From: an uncultured Prevotellaceae bacterium
GTDB lineage: Bacteria; Bacteroidota; Bacteroidia; Bacteroidales; Bacteroidaceae
Length of the DNA stretch: 50,006 nt
NCBI GenBank assembly: GCA_900321965.1
Contig: ONYA01000017.1
Span: forward strand, 1 to 50,006
Reading direction: 5' to 3'
This document shows positions 1 to 7,110 of this stretch, piece after piece (the stretch's first letter is position 1; the number at the start of each line of letters is the position of its first letter). A program made the translations under genes and the position numbers. The notes beneath the pieces are model-generated. The model was not told the DNA's origin. It was given only the letters and a program-made list of their open reading frames with translations, and searched no databases.

Positions 1-1772
1 TCAAGTGCAGAGGAATCTATCAGCAATGTTGGGAACTTCTCTTTGGGCAAGCCCATACCATCGTAGTTCGAGAACACATCGAAACGACCTTTACGATAGC
101 GAGGCTCACCATCTTCGTTGACACCATCCTGATATCCGGCAATGTCGCGATAGACCTCATGCGAAACTGTTGTGTTATTGCAGACTACTATCAGCACTGG
201 CGGAGCCGTATAGAGTGTACCCATTGCCTCGTATGCCTGGCGCAGACCTCTGTCGTAATCTTCGTAGTCTTTCACGAATTGCTCTAAGGCTGTATTCAGA
301 AGCGTTGGCAGATTCGGTGCCTGAACAGACAAGATGGATGTATCTACATTCTTGCCTTGCAAGCGTCCTTCGGCCGAGCGATCTTCCTTATCTTTTTTCT
401 TCTGAGCACGAATGCCACGCTTGGGCAGTTTGTCTTTGATACTTTCGTAGATATTACGCAGTTTGGGTTCATCCAAGTCAGTCGTATTGTCATACGCTGG
501 CAAGAATGGAATCTTAACCAAGCCACTCTCAATGGCATCCACTAATCCGAAATCGCTCACCACCCAGGGGAATAGGGAGTATTCCGGATAGCCTGAGCCT
601 TTCAGATAATAAGGTGTAGCAGAGAGGTCATAGACCTGCTGTAGTTTATAACCCAAAAGCTTCATCTGTCGCAGACCTTCATACCACACCATAGCGGCCT
701 CGTTCTCTTGTTTCAGATCGCTCTTCTCGTCGTCTGTCAGACTCTTGTCTTTGTTTTGCTTAGGCAGGTAGCAATGATGGGCCTCGTCGTTAATCACCAC
801 GATACGTTTGCCTTTCACGCCTTTCTCCAAGATACGACTCAGCATGACACTATAGTCCTCCTTATCCTTTTGTGTCACCAATTCACCATTCACCCATTTC
901 TGTTTTCCATCCAATGGTGAGGCGTGTTTACCTGAGAAAACGCGAGGTAAGAATTGTTGATAGTTGACAATGGTGATGCTGGAGTTTAATCCACCTAACT
1001 CTTTTTCGAATTGTGGAGGTATCAATCCACGCTGATGGTAGTAGTCTGTACGTTCGAAGTTGTTGCTGCGCTGACTATAATCTAATTGGAGCACACCTAA
1101 ACGATCACGAATGGTAATGCCTGGTGCACAGAGTAGGAAGTGGTCGGCATAGTGGGTATCCATTGGATTAGCCCGTTTGTTCAGGTAATTGTAGAGAATC
1201 AGCATCGCCATCACCACTGTCTTACCTGTACCCGTTGCCATCTTAAACGCTGTGCGAGGCAATACATAGGCATCATCCTGAGAAACAGTATGACGACGTT
1301 CGCCCAACAGATTCAGGATATAGTTGCCTGTATTAGGGTCACGCTCTGCTATCTCATTCAGCCAAACAGCAGTTTCCACAGCCTCTCTTTGGCAGAAGAA
1401 CAACTTCAGGTTGGCTCTACGCTCCTTGTTGTTAAACCAGAAATCGAGCAATTCCTTGGTAATACGTGATGCTTTAGGATAGCCTGCCTCTCGCCAAGTC
1501 TTTACCTCTTTGCGGATGGTGTTGATAAACTCTGCATTGGGATCTACCGATATAAAGTCTTCCTGAGAGAATATCGCCTGACTGCCTCGCTTGTTAGGCA
1601 CAATATTCACATCATAGCCAAAAGGTCGTCGTCCGTTGATGACGGTCTCGTAGTCTATGTTACCGTTCATATCGGTATCGTAATAATACTTCGGTTCCTC
1701 GTACGGATTATTCAGTACGGGATTCTCGACGGGGTCGAGCGACTTCGTCGAGCGGTCGTTATTGGCTTGCAT
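1..1772 (-). CDS. Type III restriction-like DEAD/DEAH helicase subunit, 3' end outside window
   Basis: The N-terminal 590 residues are present; the gene runs off the left edge. It reads as an SF2 helicase/translocase of the type III restriction (Res) kind: Walker A ATGTGKT near residue 179, motif II NDEAHH near 327 and motif III LSATP near 380, following an N-terminal region with NPYEEPKYYYDTD. Such enzymes use ATP to move on DNA and cut unmethylated DNA with a partner methylase; the nuclease domain and any methylase would lie left of the window. The start at 1772 is the first Met giving a family-like N-terminus; alternative upstream starts lack ATG. Residues about 464-475 are encoded by a 30-bp repeat also found in fmt. 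The gene follows a structured leader that may control it. Could also be a stand-alone defence helicase; confident about the helicase, less about subtype. Confidence 0.85.
   Translation of the reverse strand, partial: MQANNDRSTKSLDPVENPVLNNPYEEPKYYYDTDMNGNIDYETVINGRRPFGYDVNIVPNKRGSQAIFSQEDFISVDPNAEFINTIRKEVKTWREAGYPKASRITKELLDFWFNNKERRANLKLFFCQREAVETAVWLNEIAERDPNTGNYILNLLGERRHTVSQDDAYVLPRTAFKMATGTGKTVVMAMLILYNYLNKRANPMDTHYADHFLLCAPGITIRDRLGVLQLDYSQRSNNFERTDYYHQRGLIPPQFEKELGGLNSSITIVNYQQFLPRVFSGKHASPLDGKQKWVNGELVTQKDKEDYSVMLSRILEKGVKGKRIVVINDEAHHCYLPKQNKDKSLTDDEKSDLKQENEAAMVWYEGLRQMKLLGYKLQQVYDLSATPYYLKGSGYPEYSLFPWVVSDFGLVDAIESGLVKIPFLPAYDNTTDLDEPKLRNIYESIKDKLPKRGIRAQKKKDKEDRSAEGRLQGKNVDTSILSVQAPNLPTLLNTALEQFVKDYEDYDRGLRQAYEAMGTLYTAPPVLIVVCNNTTVSHEVYRDIAGYQDGVNEDGEPRYRKGRFDVFSNYDGMGLPKEKFPTLLIDSSAL
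351..380. repeat. 30-bp element in the restriction-helicase gene, copy in fmt
   Basis: 29 of 30 bases are the same as 37761-37790. It begins CTTGCCTTGCAAGCGTCC and contains a short palindrome (CTTGC/GCAAG) and CGGCCG. A related hairpin (CTTGCCTTGTAGCAAGCGTC, 2030-2049) is part of the structured RNA upstream. Confidence 0.85.
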
Positions 1773-1800
1773 AAGCGTATTATCGTTTATGCGCTGCTCT

Positions 1801-2118
1801 CTAAAAAACAAAAGCAAGACCAAGCACAAAAGAAACGTGGACGATTACTCATCCACATTCCAGGTGCTTGGTCATACCCTTCAAAGAAACAAGTAACGTC
1901 CACGCATAGCGTGAACGTCTGCATGTTTTACTTTGAAATCCTTCTGCGACCAAGCTTTGGAATGTTCTGTAAACAGCAAACGCTATATTTTACCCTCAAT
2001 GTCGTACCGGCACCCTGCACTCAGGGAATCTTGCCTTGTAGCAAGCGTCGTTTCTTGAAACCCTTACGGAAACAAGCGACCATAGGTCGAGCGACGACGA
2101 TTAGCCGATACTTGAGGG
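1801..2118 (-). ncRNA. Structured leader or stand-alone ncRNA with mutually exclusive hairpins
   Basis: This 318-bp stretch folds strongly when read on the minus strand. A closing stem pairs 2104-2118 with 1993-1999 plus 2004-2011 (15 bp, one 4-nt bulge) and encloses small hairpins (2013-2026, 2030-2045, 2050-2061, 2076-2088). A second domain nests 1948-1965 with 1855-1873, then 1931-1937 with 1880-1886, then hairpin 1894-1916. The last hairpin (1864-1873 with 1818-1827, 10 bp perfect) is followed on the minus strand by a T-rich run, as in an intrinsic terminator, and uses bases also needed by the second domain. Three stems have positions that pair as G-U only on the minus strand, which favours that strand. 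A promoter sits just upstream. I do not recognise the family. It ends about 30 bp before the restriction-helicase gene. Confidence 0.6.
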
Positions 2119-2149
2119 CAAAAATACAAAATAATTCCTTTAATTCAAT
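2119..2149 (-). promoter_or_regulatory. Bacteroidetes promoter for the structured RNA
   Basis: On the minus strand TATTTTTG (2126-2119) matches the -7 box TAnnTTTG, and ATTG (2149-2146) lies 19 nt upstream as a -33 element. Transcription would start within a few bases of the first closing stem of the structured RNA, so the RNA would begin with its own P1 helix. Confidence 0.6.
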
Positions 2150-2318
2150 AAAATAAGGTGTAATTTAAGAAAAATTTAACCGTTCGAGTCAGAGCTTGAT
2201 TCTGCTGACGGGTTTACGTTATTGGGGGTAACTTTGTTGAACTCCTTCGCATCTCAGCTTTCGAGCGAGCTCGAAGTCTCTCGATTTGTCGTCGTTTGCC
2301 TCTTTTTATCTCCTTTTA

Positions 2319-2349
2319 TTTGTTGATTCAAAAAATATACTTAACTTTG
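2319..2349 (+). promoter_or_regulatory. Promoter for LytTR regulator, nearly abutting the start codon
   Basis: TTTG (2319-2322), 19-nt spacer, TAACTTTG (2342-2349). The ATG of the next gene begins only 5 nt after the -7 box, so the transcript may be leaderless. The 2160-2318 stretch before it holds no gene that I can see, only a short palindrome-like stretch (2262-2285). Confidence 0.6.
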
Positions 2350-2354
2350 CAGGC

Positions 2355-3128
2355 ATGATTAGAGTAATTGCCATTGACGACGAACCGCTGGCACTGCAAC
2401 AGTTAGCCACATATATCGGGAAAGTGCCATTCCTACAGTTAGTAGCACAGTGTGAGAGTGCCATCGAAGCCATCAACGTGCTGAACAGTGAGACGGTTGA
2501 TGCCATCTTCTGCGACATCAACATGCCCGACCTCAACGGTATGGACTTCGTCAAGTCGCTGGCCGTACCGCCGCTCATCGTCTTCACCACCGCCTACTCG
2601 GAATACGCCGTCGAAGGCTTCCGCGTCAATGCCGTCGACTACCTGCTCAAACCTTTCGGCCTGCAGGACTTCATGCGGGCGGCAAACCGTCTGAAAGAAA
2701 GGCTGGCCCCCCTTTCTCCCCCCAAGGGGGGCACTATAGACCCTTCTGCCAGCAAAACCATAGAAGCACCCTCAGGGGCCGTAGGGGAGGCTTGGTGTTC
2801 TGACACCCTTTTCGTCAAGACCGACTACCGTATTGTCAAAGTGGCTATCAGTGACATCCGCTACATTGAGGGGATGTCGGAGTACCTCAGACTACACCTC
2901 GACAGCCAGCCCAAGCCCATCATCACCCTCCTGGCCATGAAGAACCTTGAGGAAAAACTGCCAAAGAACTTCATGCGCATCCACCGCTCCTACATCGTCA
3001 ACCTCGACAAGATTGTAGAAGTCAACAAAAATCGCGTCATCATCGACAACGATACAAACCTGCCTATCGGCGACAGTTACAAGGAACAGTTCAACCGCTA
3101 TATTGAAACAAAGTTCTTAGGGAAATGA
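2355..3128 (+). CDS. LytTR-family DNA-binding response regulator
   Basis: 257 residues. An N-terminal receiver domain (about 1-115) has the acidic pair in AIDDEP, the phospho-acceptor in CDINMPD, the TTAY threonine and the DYLLKP lysine; a C-terminal LytTR domain (about 155-257) has IRYIEG, FMRIHRSYIVNL and IPIGDSYKE-like features. Such proteins bind direct repeats upstream of targets after phosphorylation by a membrane LytS-like histidine kinase; no kinase gene is adjacent here. An upstream ATG at 2286 would precede the promoter box, so 2355 is chosen; it places Met just before the receiver's first strand. The linker (about residues 116-147) is encoded by a GC-rich palindromic repeat (14-bp palindrome 2718-2731) inserted in frame and is unlikely to be an original part of the family fold. 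Confidence 0.9.
   Translation: MIRVIAIDDEPLALQQLATYIGKVPFLQLVAQCESAIEAINVLNSETVDAIFCDINMPDLNGMDFVKSLAVPPLIVFTTAYSEYAVEGFRVNAVDYLLKPFGLQDFMRAANRLKERLAPLSPPKGGTIDPSASKTIEAPSGAVGEAWCSDTLFVKTDYRIVKVAISDIRYIEGMSEYLRLHLDSQPKPIITLLAMKNLEEKLPKNFMRIHRSYIVNLDKIVEVNKNRVIIDNDTNLPIGDSYKEQFNRYIETKFLGK
2701..2795 (+). repeat. GC-rich palindromic element inserted in frame in LytTR gene
   Basis: Contains the palindrome at 2718-2731 (six C, AA, six G) and a second G-rich arm (2774-2791). Composition and arm sequence match the other C-rich/G-rich elements in this window (7012, 7138, 8711, 30931, 49395). It codes the linker between the two domains without breaking the frame. Confidence 0.6.
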
Positions 3129-3200
3129 GCAATTGGTCAGCACAAATAGAGTGAGAATGGTTAAAAAATACTAATTCACTCCTAAATCTCGGGACTCCAT

Positions 3201-3231
3201 TTTCTTATATCAATTAAAATTAGTACCTTTG
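3201..3231 (+). promoter_or_regulatory. Promoter of the rpmB-rpmG-DUF4295 operon
   Basis: TACCTTTG at 3224-3231 with TTTC (3201-3204) 19 nt upstream. It leaves a leader of about 45 nt before rpmB. Confidence 0.6.
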
Positions 3232-3282
3232 CACCCTGTTTGGAATAAGTTACAAAAAGGAACATTATTAAAGTAGATAGAA

Positions 3283-3546
3283 ATGTCTAAGATTTGTCAA
3301 ATTACAGGAAAGAAGGCACAGATAGGTTGCAATGTGTCTCACTCAAAGCACCACACCAAGAGGAGCTTTGACGTCAACCTCTTCAGCAAGAAGTTCTACT
3401 ACGTAGAGGAGGCTTGCTGGATTCAGTTGAAGATTAGCGCCGCCGGTCTTCGTATGATCAACAAGGTGGGTCTTGACGCTGCATTGAAGCAGGCTGTTGC
3501 CAAAGGATATGTAGATTGGAAGGACATTAAAGTGATAGGAGATTAA
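3283..3546 (+). CDS. rpmB: 50S ribosomal protein L28
   Basis: 87 residues, the size usual in Bacteroidetes. The N-terminus [20 protein letters not shown] carries the family's CxxTGK signature, followed by the basic [13 protein letters not shown] segment that contacts 23S rRNA. It is a structural protein of the large subunit. It begins a three-gene operon: rpmG starts 5 bp downstream and a DUF4295 gene follows. The start fits the conserved L28 N-terminus and a promoter at 3224. Confidence 0.97.
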   Translation: MSKICQITGKKAQIGCNVSHSKHHTKRSFDVNLFSKKFYYVEEACWIQLKISAAGLRMINKVGLDAALKQAVAKGYVDWKDIKVIGD

Positions 3547-3551
3547 TAATC

Positions 3552-3743
3552 ATGGCAAGCAAGAAAGCAAAAGGCAATCGCGTCCAAGTCATCTTGGAGT
3601 GCACCGAGCACAAGGCCAGTGGTATGCCCGGCACAAGCCGTTATATCACCACAAAGAATCGTAAGAACACATCTGAGCGTCTGGAGTTGATGAAGTACAA
3701 CCCCATTCTCAAGAAGATGACTCTTCATAAGGAAATCAAATAA
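3552..3743 (+). CDS. rpmG: 50S ribosomal protein L33
   Basis: 63 residues, beginning [19 protein letters not shown] and containing the family core [12 protein letters not shown] and LELMKYNP. Only one cysteine (in LECTEH) is present, so this is the zinc-free C-minus paralogue rather than the four-cysteine form. It is a component of the 50S subunit near the E site. Spacing of 5 bp after rpmB and 15 bp before the next gene shows co-transcription. Confidence 0.97.
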   Translation: MASKKAKGNRVQVILECTEHKASGMPGTSRYITTKNRKNTSERLELMKYNPILKKMTLHKEIK

Positions 3744-3758
3744 TAATATTACAGAAGT

Positions 3759-3917
3759 ATGGCAAAGAAAACCGTTGCTACCCTCCATGAAGGTTCAAAG
3801 GATGGTCGCGCTTATACAAAGGTTATCAAGATGGTGAAGAGTCCCAAGACTGGTGCTTACATCTTCGATGAGCAGATGGTTCCCAACGAAGCCGTTAAGG
3901 ACTTCTTCAAGAATTAA
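3759..3917 (+). CDS. DUF4295 small basic protein
   Basis: 52 residues beginning MAKKTVATLHEGSKDGRAYT and ending KDFFKN. It matches the small lysine-rich DUF4295 family, which in Bacteroidetes conservatively follows rpmB-rpmG; a ribosome-associated role is inferred from that linkage but the function is not established. The start 15 bp after rpmG and the strong terminator 28 bp after the stop mark it as the last gene of the operon. It is easily missed because of its size. Confidence 0.92.
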   Translation: MAKKTVATLHEGSKDGRAYTKVIKMVKSPKTGAYIFDEQMVPNEAVKDFFKN

Positions 3918-3944
3918 GCATTTACATTTTTACTCAGATAAAAA

Positions 3945-3973
3945 GAGCCGCATCTCTTCAGAAGATGCGGCTC
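3945..3973. terminator. Bidirectional terminator between DUF4295 and cinA
   Basis: An 11-bp perfect stem (3945-3955 with 3963-3973) with a 7-nt loop, T-rich on the plus side and A-rich (T-rich on minus) on the left. It can serve both convergent units. Confidence 0.85.
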
Positions 3974-3980
3974 ATTTTAT

Positions 3981-4475
3981 TTATTCAGTCTCAGCCTTCA
4001 GATAGTCCAGGAATAGCTGCATAGCCTTGTTCGTAGCTATAGCCAAATTGATATCACGACCGTGATCCTCCTCCACTTTTAACGTCACCACCTTGTCGGC
4101 ATTGCCACAGGCCAGCCAGATGGTACCTACGGGAATGTCTTTCGTGCCGCCTGACGGGCCGGCAATGCCCGTTGCCGAGATGGCGAAGTCAGTATTAAGT
4201 GTCTGACAGGCACCTTTCACCATCGCTATGGCAACCTCTTCGCAGACAGCCGTTTTCTCTTCGAGCAGTTCGTGGCTGACGCCCAACAGCGACTCTTTTA
4301 TCTCATTGGTATACGAGATGATGCCTCCCTTGAAATATTTCGAGGCACCAGGTACGGCAATAATGGCTTCGGCTATGCGGCCACCCGTGCAACTCTCTGC
4401 CGTACCAACGGTCTTTTCCATATCCCACAGCAGTTCACTAATCTCCCTGCTGGTAATCTTTGCTTCAAAATCCAT
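3981..4475 (-). CDS. pncC: CinA C-terminal domain, NMN amidohydrolase PncC
   Basis: 164 residues forming only the C-terminal CinA domain, without the MoaB-like N-terminal part. The family signature AESCTGGRIAEAI (about residues 26-38) and SATGIAGPSGG (about 100-110) are intact. This domain deamidates nicotinamide mononucleotide to nicotinate mononucleotide in pyridine nucleotide recycling, in the cytoplasm. It lies 58 bp downstream of tsaD in the same direction and is probably co-transcribed; the gap is filled with a heptamer array. It ends at a shared bidirectional terminator. Confidence 0.92.
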   Translation of the reverse strand: MDFEAKITSREISELLWDMEKTVGTAESCTGGRIAEAIIAVPGASKYFKGGIISYTNEIKESLLGVSHELLEEKTAVCEEVAIAMVKGACQTLNTDFAISATGIAGPSGGTKDIPVGTIWLACGNADKVVTLKVEEDHGRDINLAIATNKAMQLFLDYLKAETE

Positions 4476-4492
4476 AATCGATATTTACAATT

Positions 4493-4521
4493 TGACGATT
4501 TACAATTTACAATTTACGATT
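4493..4521. repeat. Heptamer array between tsaD and cinA
   Basis: About four to five units of the type ATTTACA/ATTTACG with one 8-bp unit. It fills most of the 58-bp space between the two genes. Confidence 0.6.
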
Positions 4522-4533
4522 CATTCCTATGGG

Positions 4534-5562
4534 CTACTTAAAGGTGACCTTCGAGAAGGCAGGCGCGTCAATCGAGCAGAACTCCTTGTCCAAATATTTG
4601 TAGTAGCCCACGATGCCGATCATGGCGGCATTATCGGTAGTATAGCTGAACTTCGGAATATAGATAGTCCAGCCGTAGCGCTTCTGTGCATCGTAGAAGG
4701 CATTACGCAGGCCGTTGTTGGCACTGACGCCGCCAGCCACAGCTACGTGCTTGATGCCCGTCTGCTTGACAGCCTTCTTCAACTTTTTCATCAGGATGTC
4801 AACAATCGTCCACTCCAACGACGCCGCAATGTCTTCCTTATGGTTCTCCACGAAGTCAGGTTCCTCCTGCACCCACTTCTGCAGCGAGTAAAGGAACGAC
4901 GTCTTCAGCCCTGAGAAGCTGTAGTCCAGTCCTGGGATGTTCGGCTCGGCAAACTGGTAAGCCTTCGGATTACCCTGACGCGCCAGACGGTCGATAATAG
5001 GACCGCCTGGATAGCCCAGTCCCATCACCTTCGAGCACTTGTCGATAGCCTCGCCGGCTGCGTCGTCGATGGTCTGTCCTAACACCTCCATATCGTTGTA
5101 GGCGTTTACCTTGACAATCTGTGAGTTGCCGCCCGACACCAGCAGACAGAGGAACGGCAGCGGCGGCTGGCCGTGGTCGTCGTCCGACTCCTTGATGAAA
5201 TGCGCCATCACGTGGCCCTGCAGGTGGTTCACGTCAATCATAGGAATGCCTAACGAGCGGGCAAAGCCCTTGGCAAAACTGACGCCTACCAACAGCGACC
5301 CCATCAAGCCCGGCCCGCGCGTGAAGGCCACAGCCGTCAGCTGCTCCTTCCCTACCCCAGCCCGCTTCAGGGCCTGGTCAACTACGGGCACCACATTCTG
5401 CTGATGGGCGCGACTGGCCAGTTCGGGCACGACGCCTCCGTAGGCCTCGTGTACGGCCTGCGACGCTGTGACATTCGACAGCAGCACACCATTCTTCAAC
5501 ACGGCTGCCGACGTATCGTCACAACTCGACTCTATACCTAATATATAAATATCCTCATTCAT
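4534..5562 (-). CDS. tsaD: tRNA N6-adenosine threonylcarbamoyltransferase TsaD
   Basis: 342 residues from the chosen start; typical for the family. It transfers threonylcarbamoyl to A37 of ANN-decoding tRNAs with TsaB/TsaE. Visible features: the N-terminal GIESSCDDTS phosphate loop, the metal-binding pair in HLQGH (about residue 113), the LVSGGNS segment and the C-terminal VAGGVSANNGLR. The start at 5562 (MNEDIYILGIES) is preferred over 5601 because a TACCTTTG promoter at 5578-5571 lies between them and the family begins just before GIESSCD. It begins the tsaD-pncC unit. Confidence 0.96.
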   Translation of the reverse strand: MNEDIYILGIESSCDDTSAAVLKNGVLLSNVTASQAVHEAYGGVVPELASRAHQQNVVPVVDQALKRAGVGKEQLTAVAFTRGPGLMGSLLVGVSFAKGFARSLGIPMIDVNHLQGHVMAHFIKESDDDHGQPPLPFLCLLVSGGNSQIVKVNAYNDMEVLGQTIDDAAGEAIDKCSKVMGLGYPGGPIIDRLARQGNPKAYQFAEPNIPGLDYSFSGLKTSFLYSLQKWVQEEPDFVENHKEDIAASLEWTIVDILMKKLKKAVKQTGIKHVAVAGGVSANNGLRNAFYDAQKRYGWTIYIPKFSYTTDNAAMIGIVGYYKYLDKEFCSIDAPAFSKVTFK

Positions 5563-5570
5563 ATTGTCGG

Positions 5571-5602
5571 CAAAGGTACAACAAAATCGCCAAACAGCCA
5601 AA
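5571..5602 (-). promoter_or_regulatory. Promoter of tsaD
   Basis: TACCTTTG (5578-5571) with TTTG (5602-5599) 20 nt upstream on the minus strand. The ATG follows the box by 8 nt, so the leader is at most a few bases. Confidence 0.7.
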
Positions 5603-5685
5603 CATTACGCTACTTTATTTACCGATGAAGCCGCTATGAACTCATCTGGGGATGACACACACACGAAGAGGAACATCACGACGAA

Positions 5686-7110
5686 CTACTGTCCTGTTAC
5701 CTGGCGGTATTCCAGTAACTTATTCTGGTAGTCGGCAAAGGCATCGGTATGCTTGTCAACAGACTGCTGATAGAGCAGTTGGGCTTCGAGGAGATCGGAC
5801 ATGCGAGAGGTGCCAGCGCGATAGTAGTCGCGATTCAGGCGGAGGTTCTCCTCAGCCTGTTCGATGCTGCGTCGGGCGAGCAGGAGCTGCTGGTAAGATT
5901 CCTCTACCCCGTTCCTGGCGTTCTGCATACGGATTTGCAGGAGTTGGGCATTGTCCTCTAATTGTTCGACAGCCTGCTGATGCTCAATCTTCTTGCGTTT
6001 GATGGCGTGAGAGCCACCCCACCAGTCGGAGATGGGAACGCTGACGGTGGCGAAGATCATGCCGAACGTGTGATCGTTGTCCATCAGGTTATGGTAGTTG
6101 TAGCCAGCGCCCACGGCAACGGAGGGAAGGTTCTGTCCAACAGCCAGTTTCTTCTGAAGATTGGTGGCCTCGACCTGCTTTTGCAGAAGTTGGTATTCGG
6201 GGAGGTTTTGCAATTGACCATTGACCATTGAACATTGACCATTGACCATTGAACATTGAACATTATTGGCATCCGCCTCCTTTTGCGCAGCAAAATGGTC
6301 AATGGTCAATGGTCCATGGTCAATGGTAAACGATGTGTCGCGCAGACCGCAGTATTGCGACAGCAAGAGGCGGACGATGGAGATGCCGTTTTGCAGTTTC
6401 AGTCGCTGGCTTTTGATTTCGTTCTGGCGCAGCTGCACCTGAAGGAGGTCATTGCGCATAGCCACACCAGCGCGCACGGCTACGTCCACATCTTTATAGA
6501 TATCGCGGAGCAGCGTATCGACAGCCTCAACAGTCTTCATCTTCTCTTGCAGCGAGACCAACTGCCAGAAGTATTGTTCGGCAGTTTTTTCCACCTCGTT
6601 TTCAGACAGTTGCAACTGCAGACGACTCACGTCCTCGCCAACTTTGGCCAATTTGTTGCCGTTAATAATCTGACCACCAGCGAATACTGGCTGCACAGCC
6701 ATGAGCGAGCCGATGGTGCCGTTTTTCATCATCGAGATGCTGACGGGATTTCCCAAAGCAGCGAGAGCTTCGGCAGGCAGCATCTGTGCCAGAGTGGCTC
6801 CCAACTCAGGGGAAATCATTCCCGACGCATCGATGTCCATCTTCGCCATACCCTTGTTGGCATTGAACCAGAGTCCCGTACCGCTGACGTTAGGGAAATA
6901 CTTGGTGAAAGCCTCCTTGCGCTGCTCTCGGGCAGCATTGATGTTGCGGCGGGCGTTGCGTAGGGCGATGTTGTTGCGGAGGGCAGAGTCCTTGAGCTGC
7001 TGAAGGGTGAGGCCCACCCCCTTCCCCTCCCCAAGGGAGGGAGGATTGGTTACCTGGGCTTGCACTGACAATGTTGGCAGAAGAGCGAAAAAAATCAATA
7101 GTATCTTCAT
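5686..7110 (-). CDS. TolC-family outer membrane efflux protein (internal start of the fused frame)
   Basis: 474 residues if translated from its own ATG at 7110, the usual size for the family. The signal peptide MKILLIFFALLPTLSVQAQ is complete, followed by paired OEP domains with long coiled helices (LQLKDSALRNNIALRNA and a second half from about 310). It forms the outer-membrane duct of the tripartite pump whose permease is encoded in the same frame upstream. Two repeats lie inside: a C-rich palindrome just after the signal peptide (residues about 22-33) and a pair of inverted heptamer arrays (about 259-300) coding the low-complexity NVQCSMVNGQCSMVNGQ segment at the junction of the two OEP repeats. 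Confidence 0.8.
   Translation of the reverse strand: MKILLIFFALLPTLSVQAQVTNPPSLGEGKGVGLTLQQLKDSALRNNIALRNARRNINAAREQRKEAFTKYFPNVSGTGLWFNANKGMAKMDIDASGMISPELGATLAQMLPAEALAALGNPVSISMMKNGTIGSLMAVQPVFAGGQIINGNKLAKVGEDVSRLQLQLSENEVEKTAEQYFWQLVSLQEKMKTVEAVDTLLRDIYKDVDVAVRAGVAMRNDLLQVQLRQNEIKSQRLKLQNGISIVRLLLSQYCGLRDTSFTIDHGPLTIDHFAAQKEADANNVQCSMVNGQCSMVNGQLQNLPEYQLLQKQVEATNLQKKLAVGQNLPSVAVGAGYNYHNLMDNDHTFGMIFATVSVPISDWWGGSHAIKRKKIEHQQAVEQLEDNAQLLQIRMQNARNGVEESYQQLLLARRSIEQAEENLRLNRDYYRAGTSRMSDLLEAQLLYQQSVDKHTDAFADYQNKLLEYRQVTGQ

Noticed and set aside
1801-2118. tmRNA, RNase P RNA, SRP RNA or 6S RNA
   Set aside because: Size is similar for some, but none of their conserved sequences that I know is present.
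1767-2156. 129-codon plus-strand frame over the structured RNA
   Set aside because: It has no recognisable protein pattern, and the stretch is explained by nested inverted repeats on the minus strand with a promoter.
5652-6002. Plus-strand frames opposite the TolC gene
   Set aside because: Shadows of a well-supported outer membrane protein.
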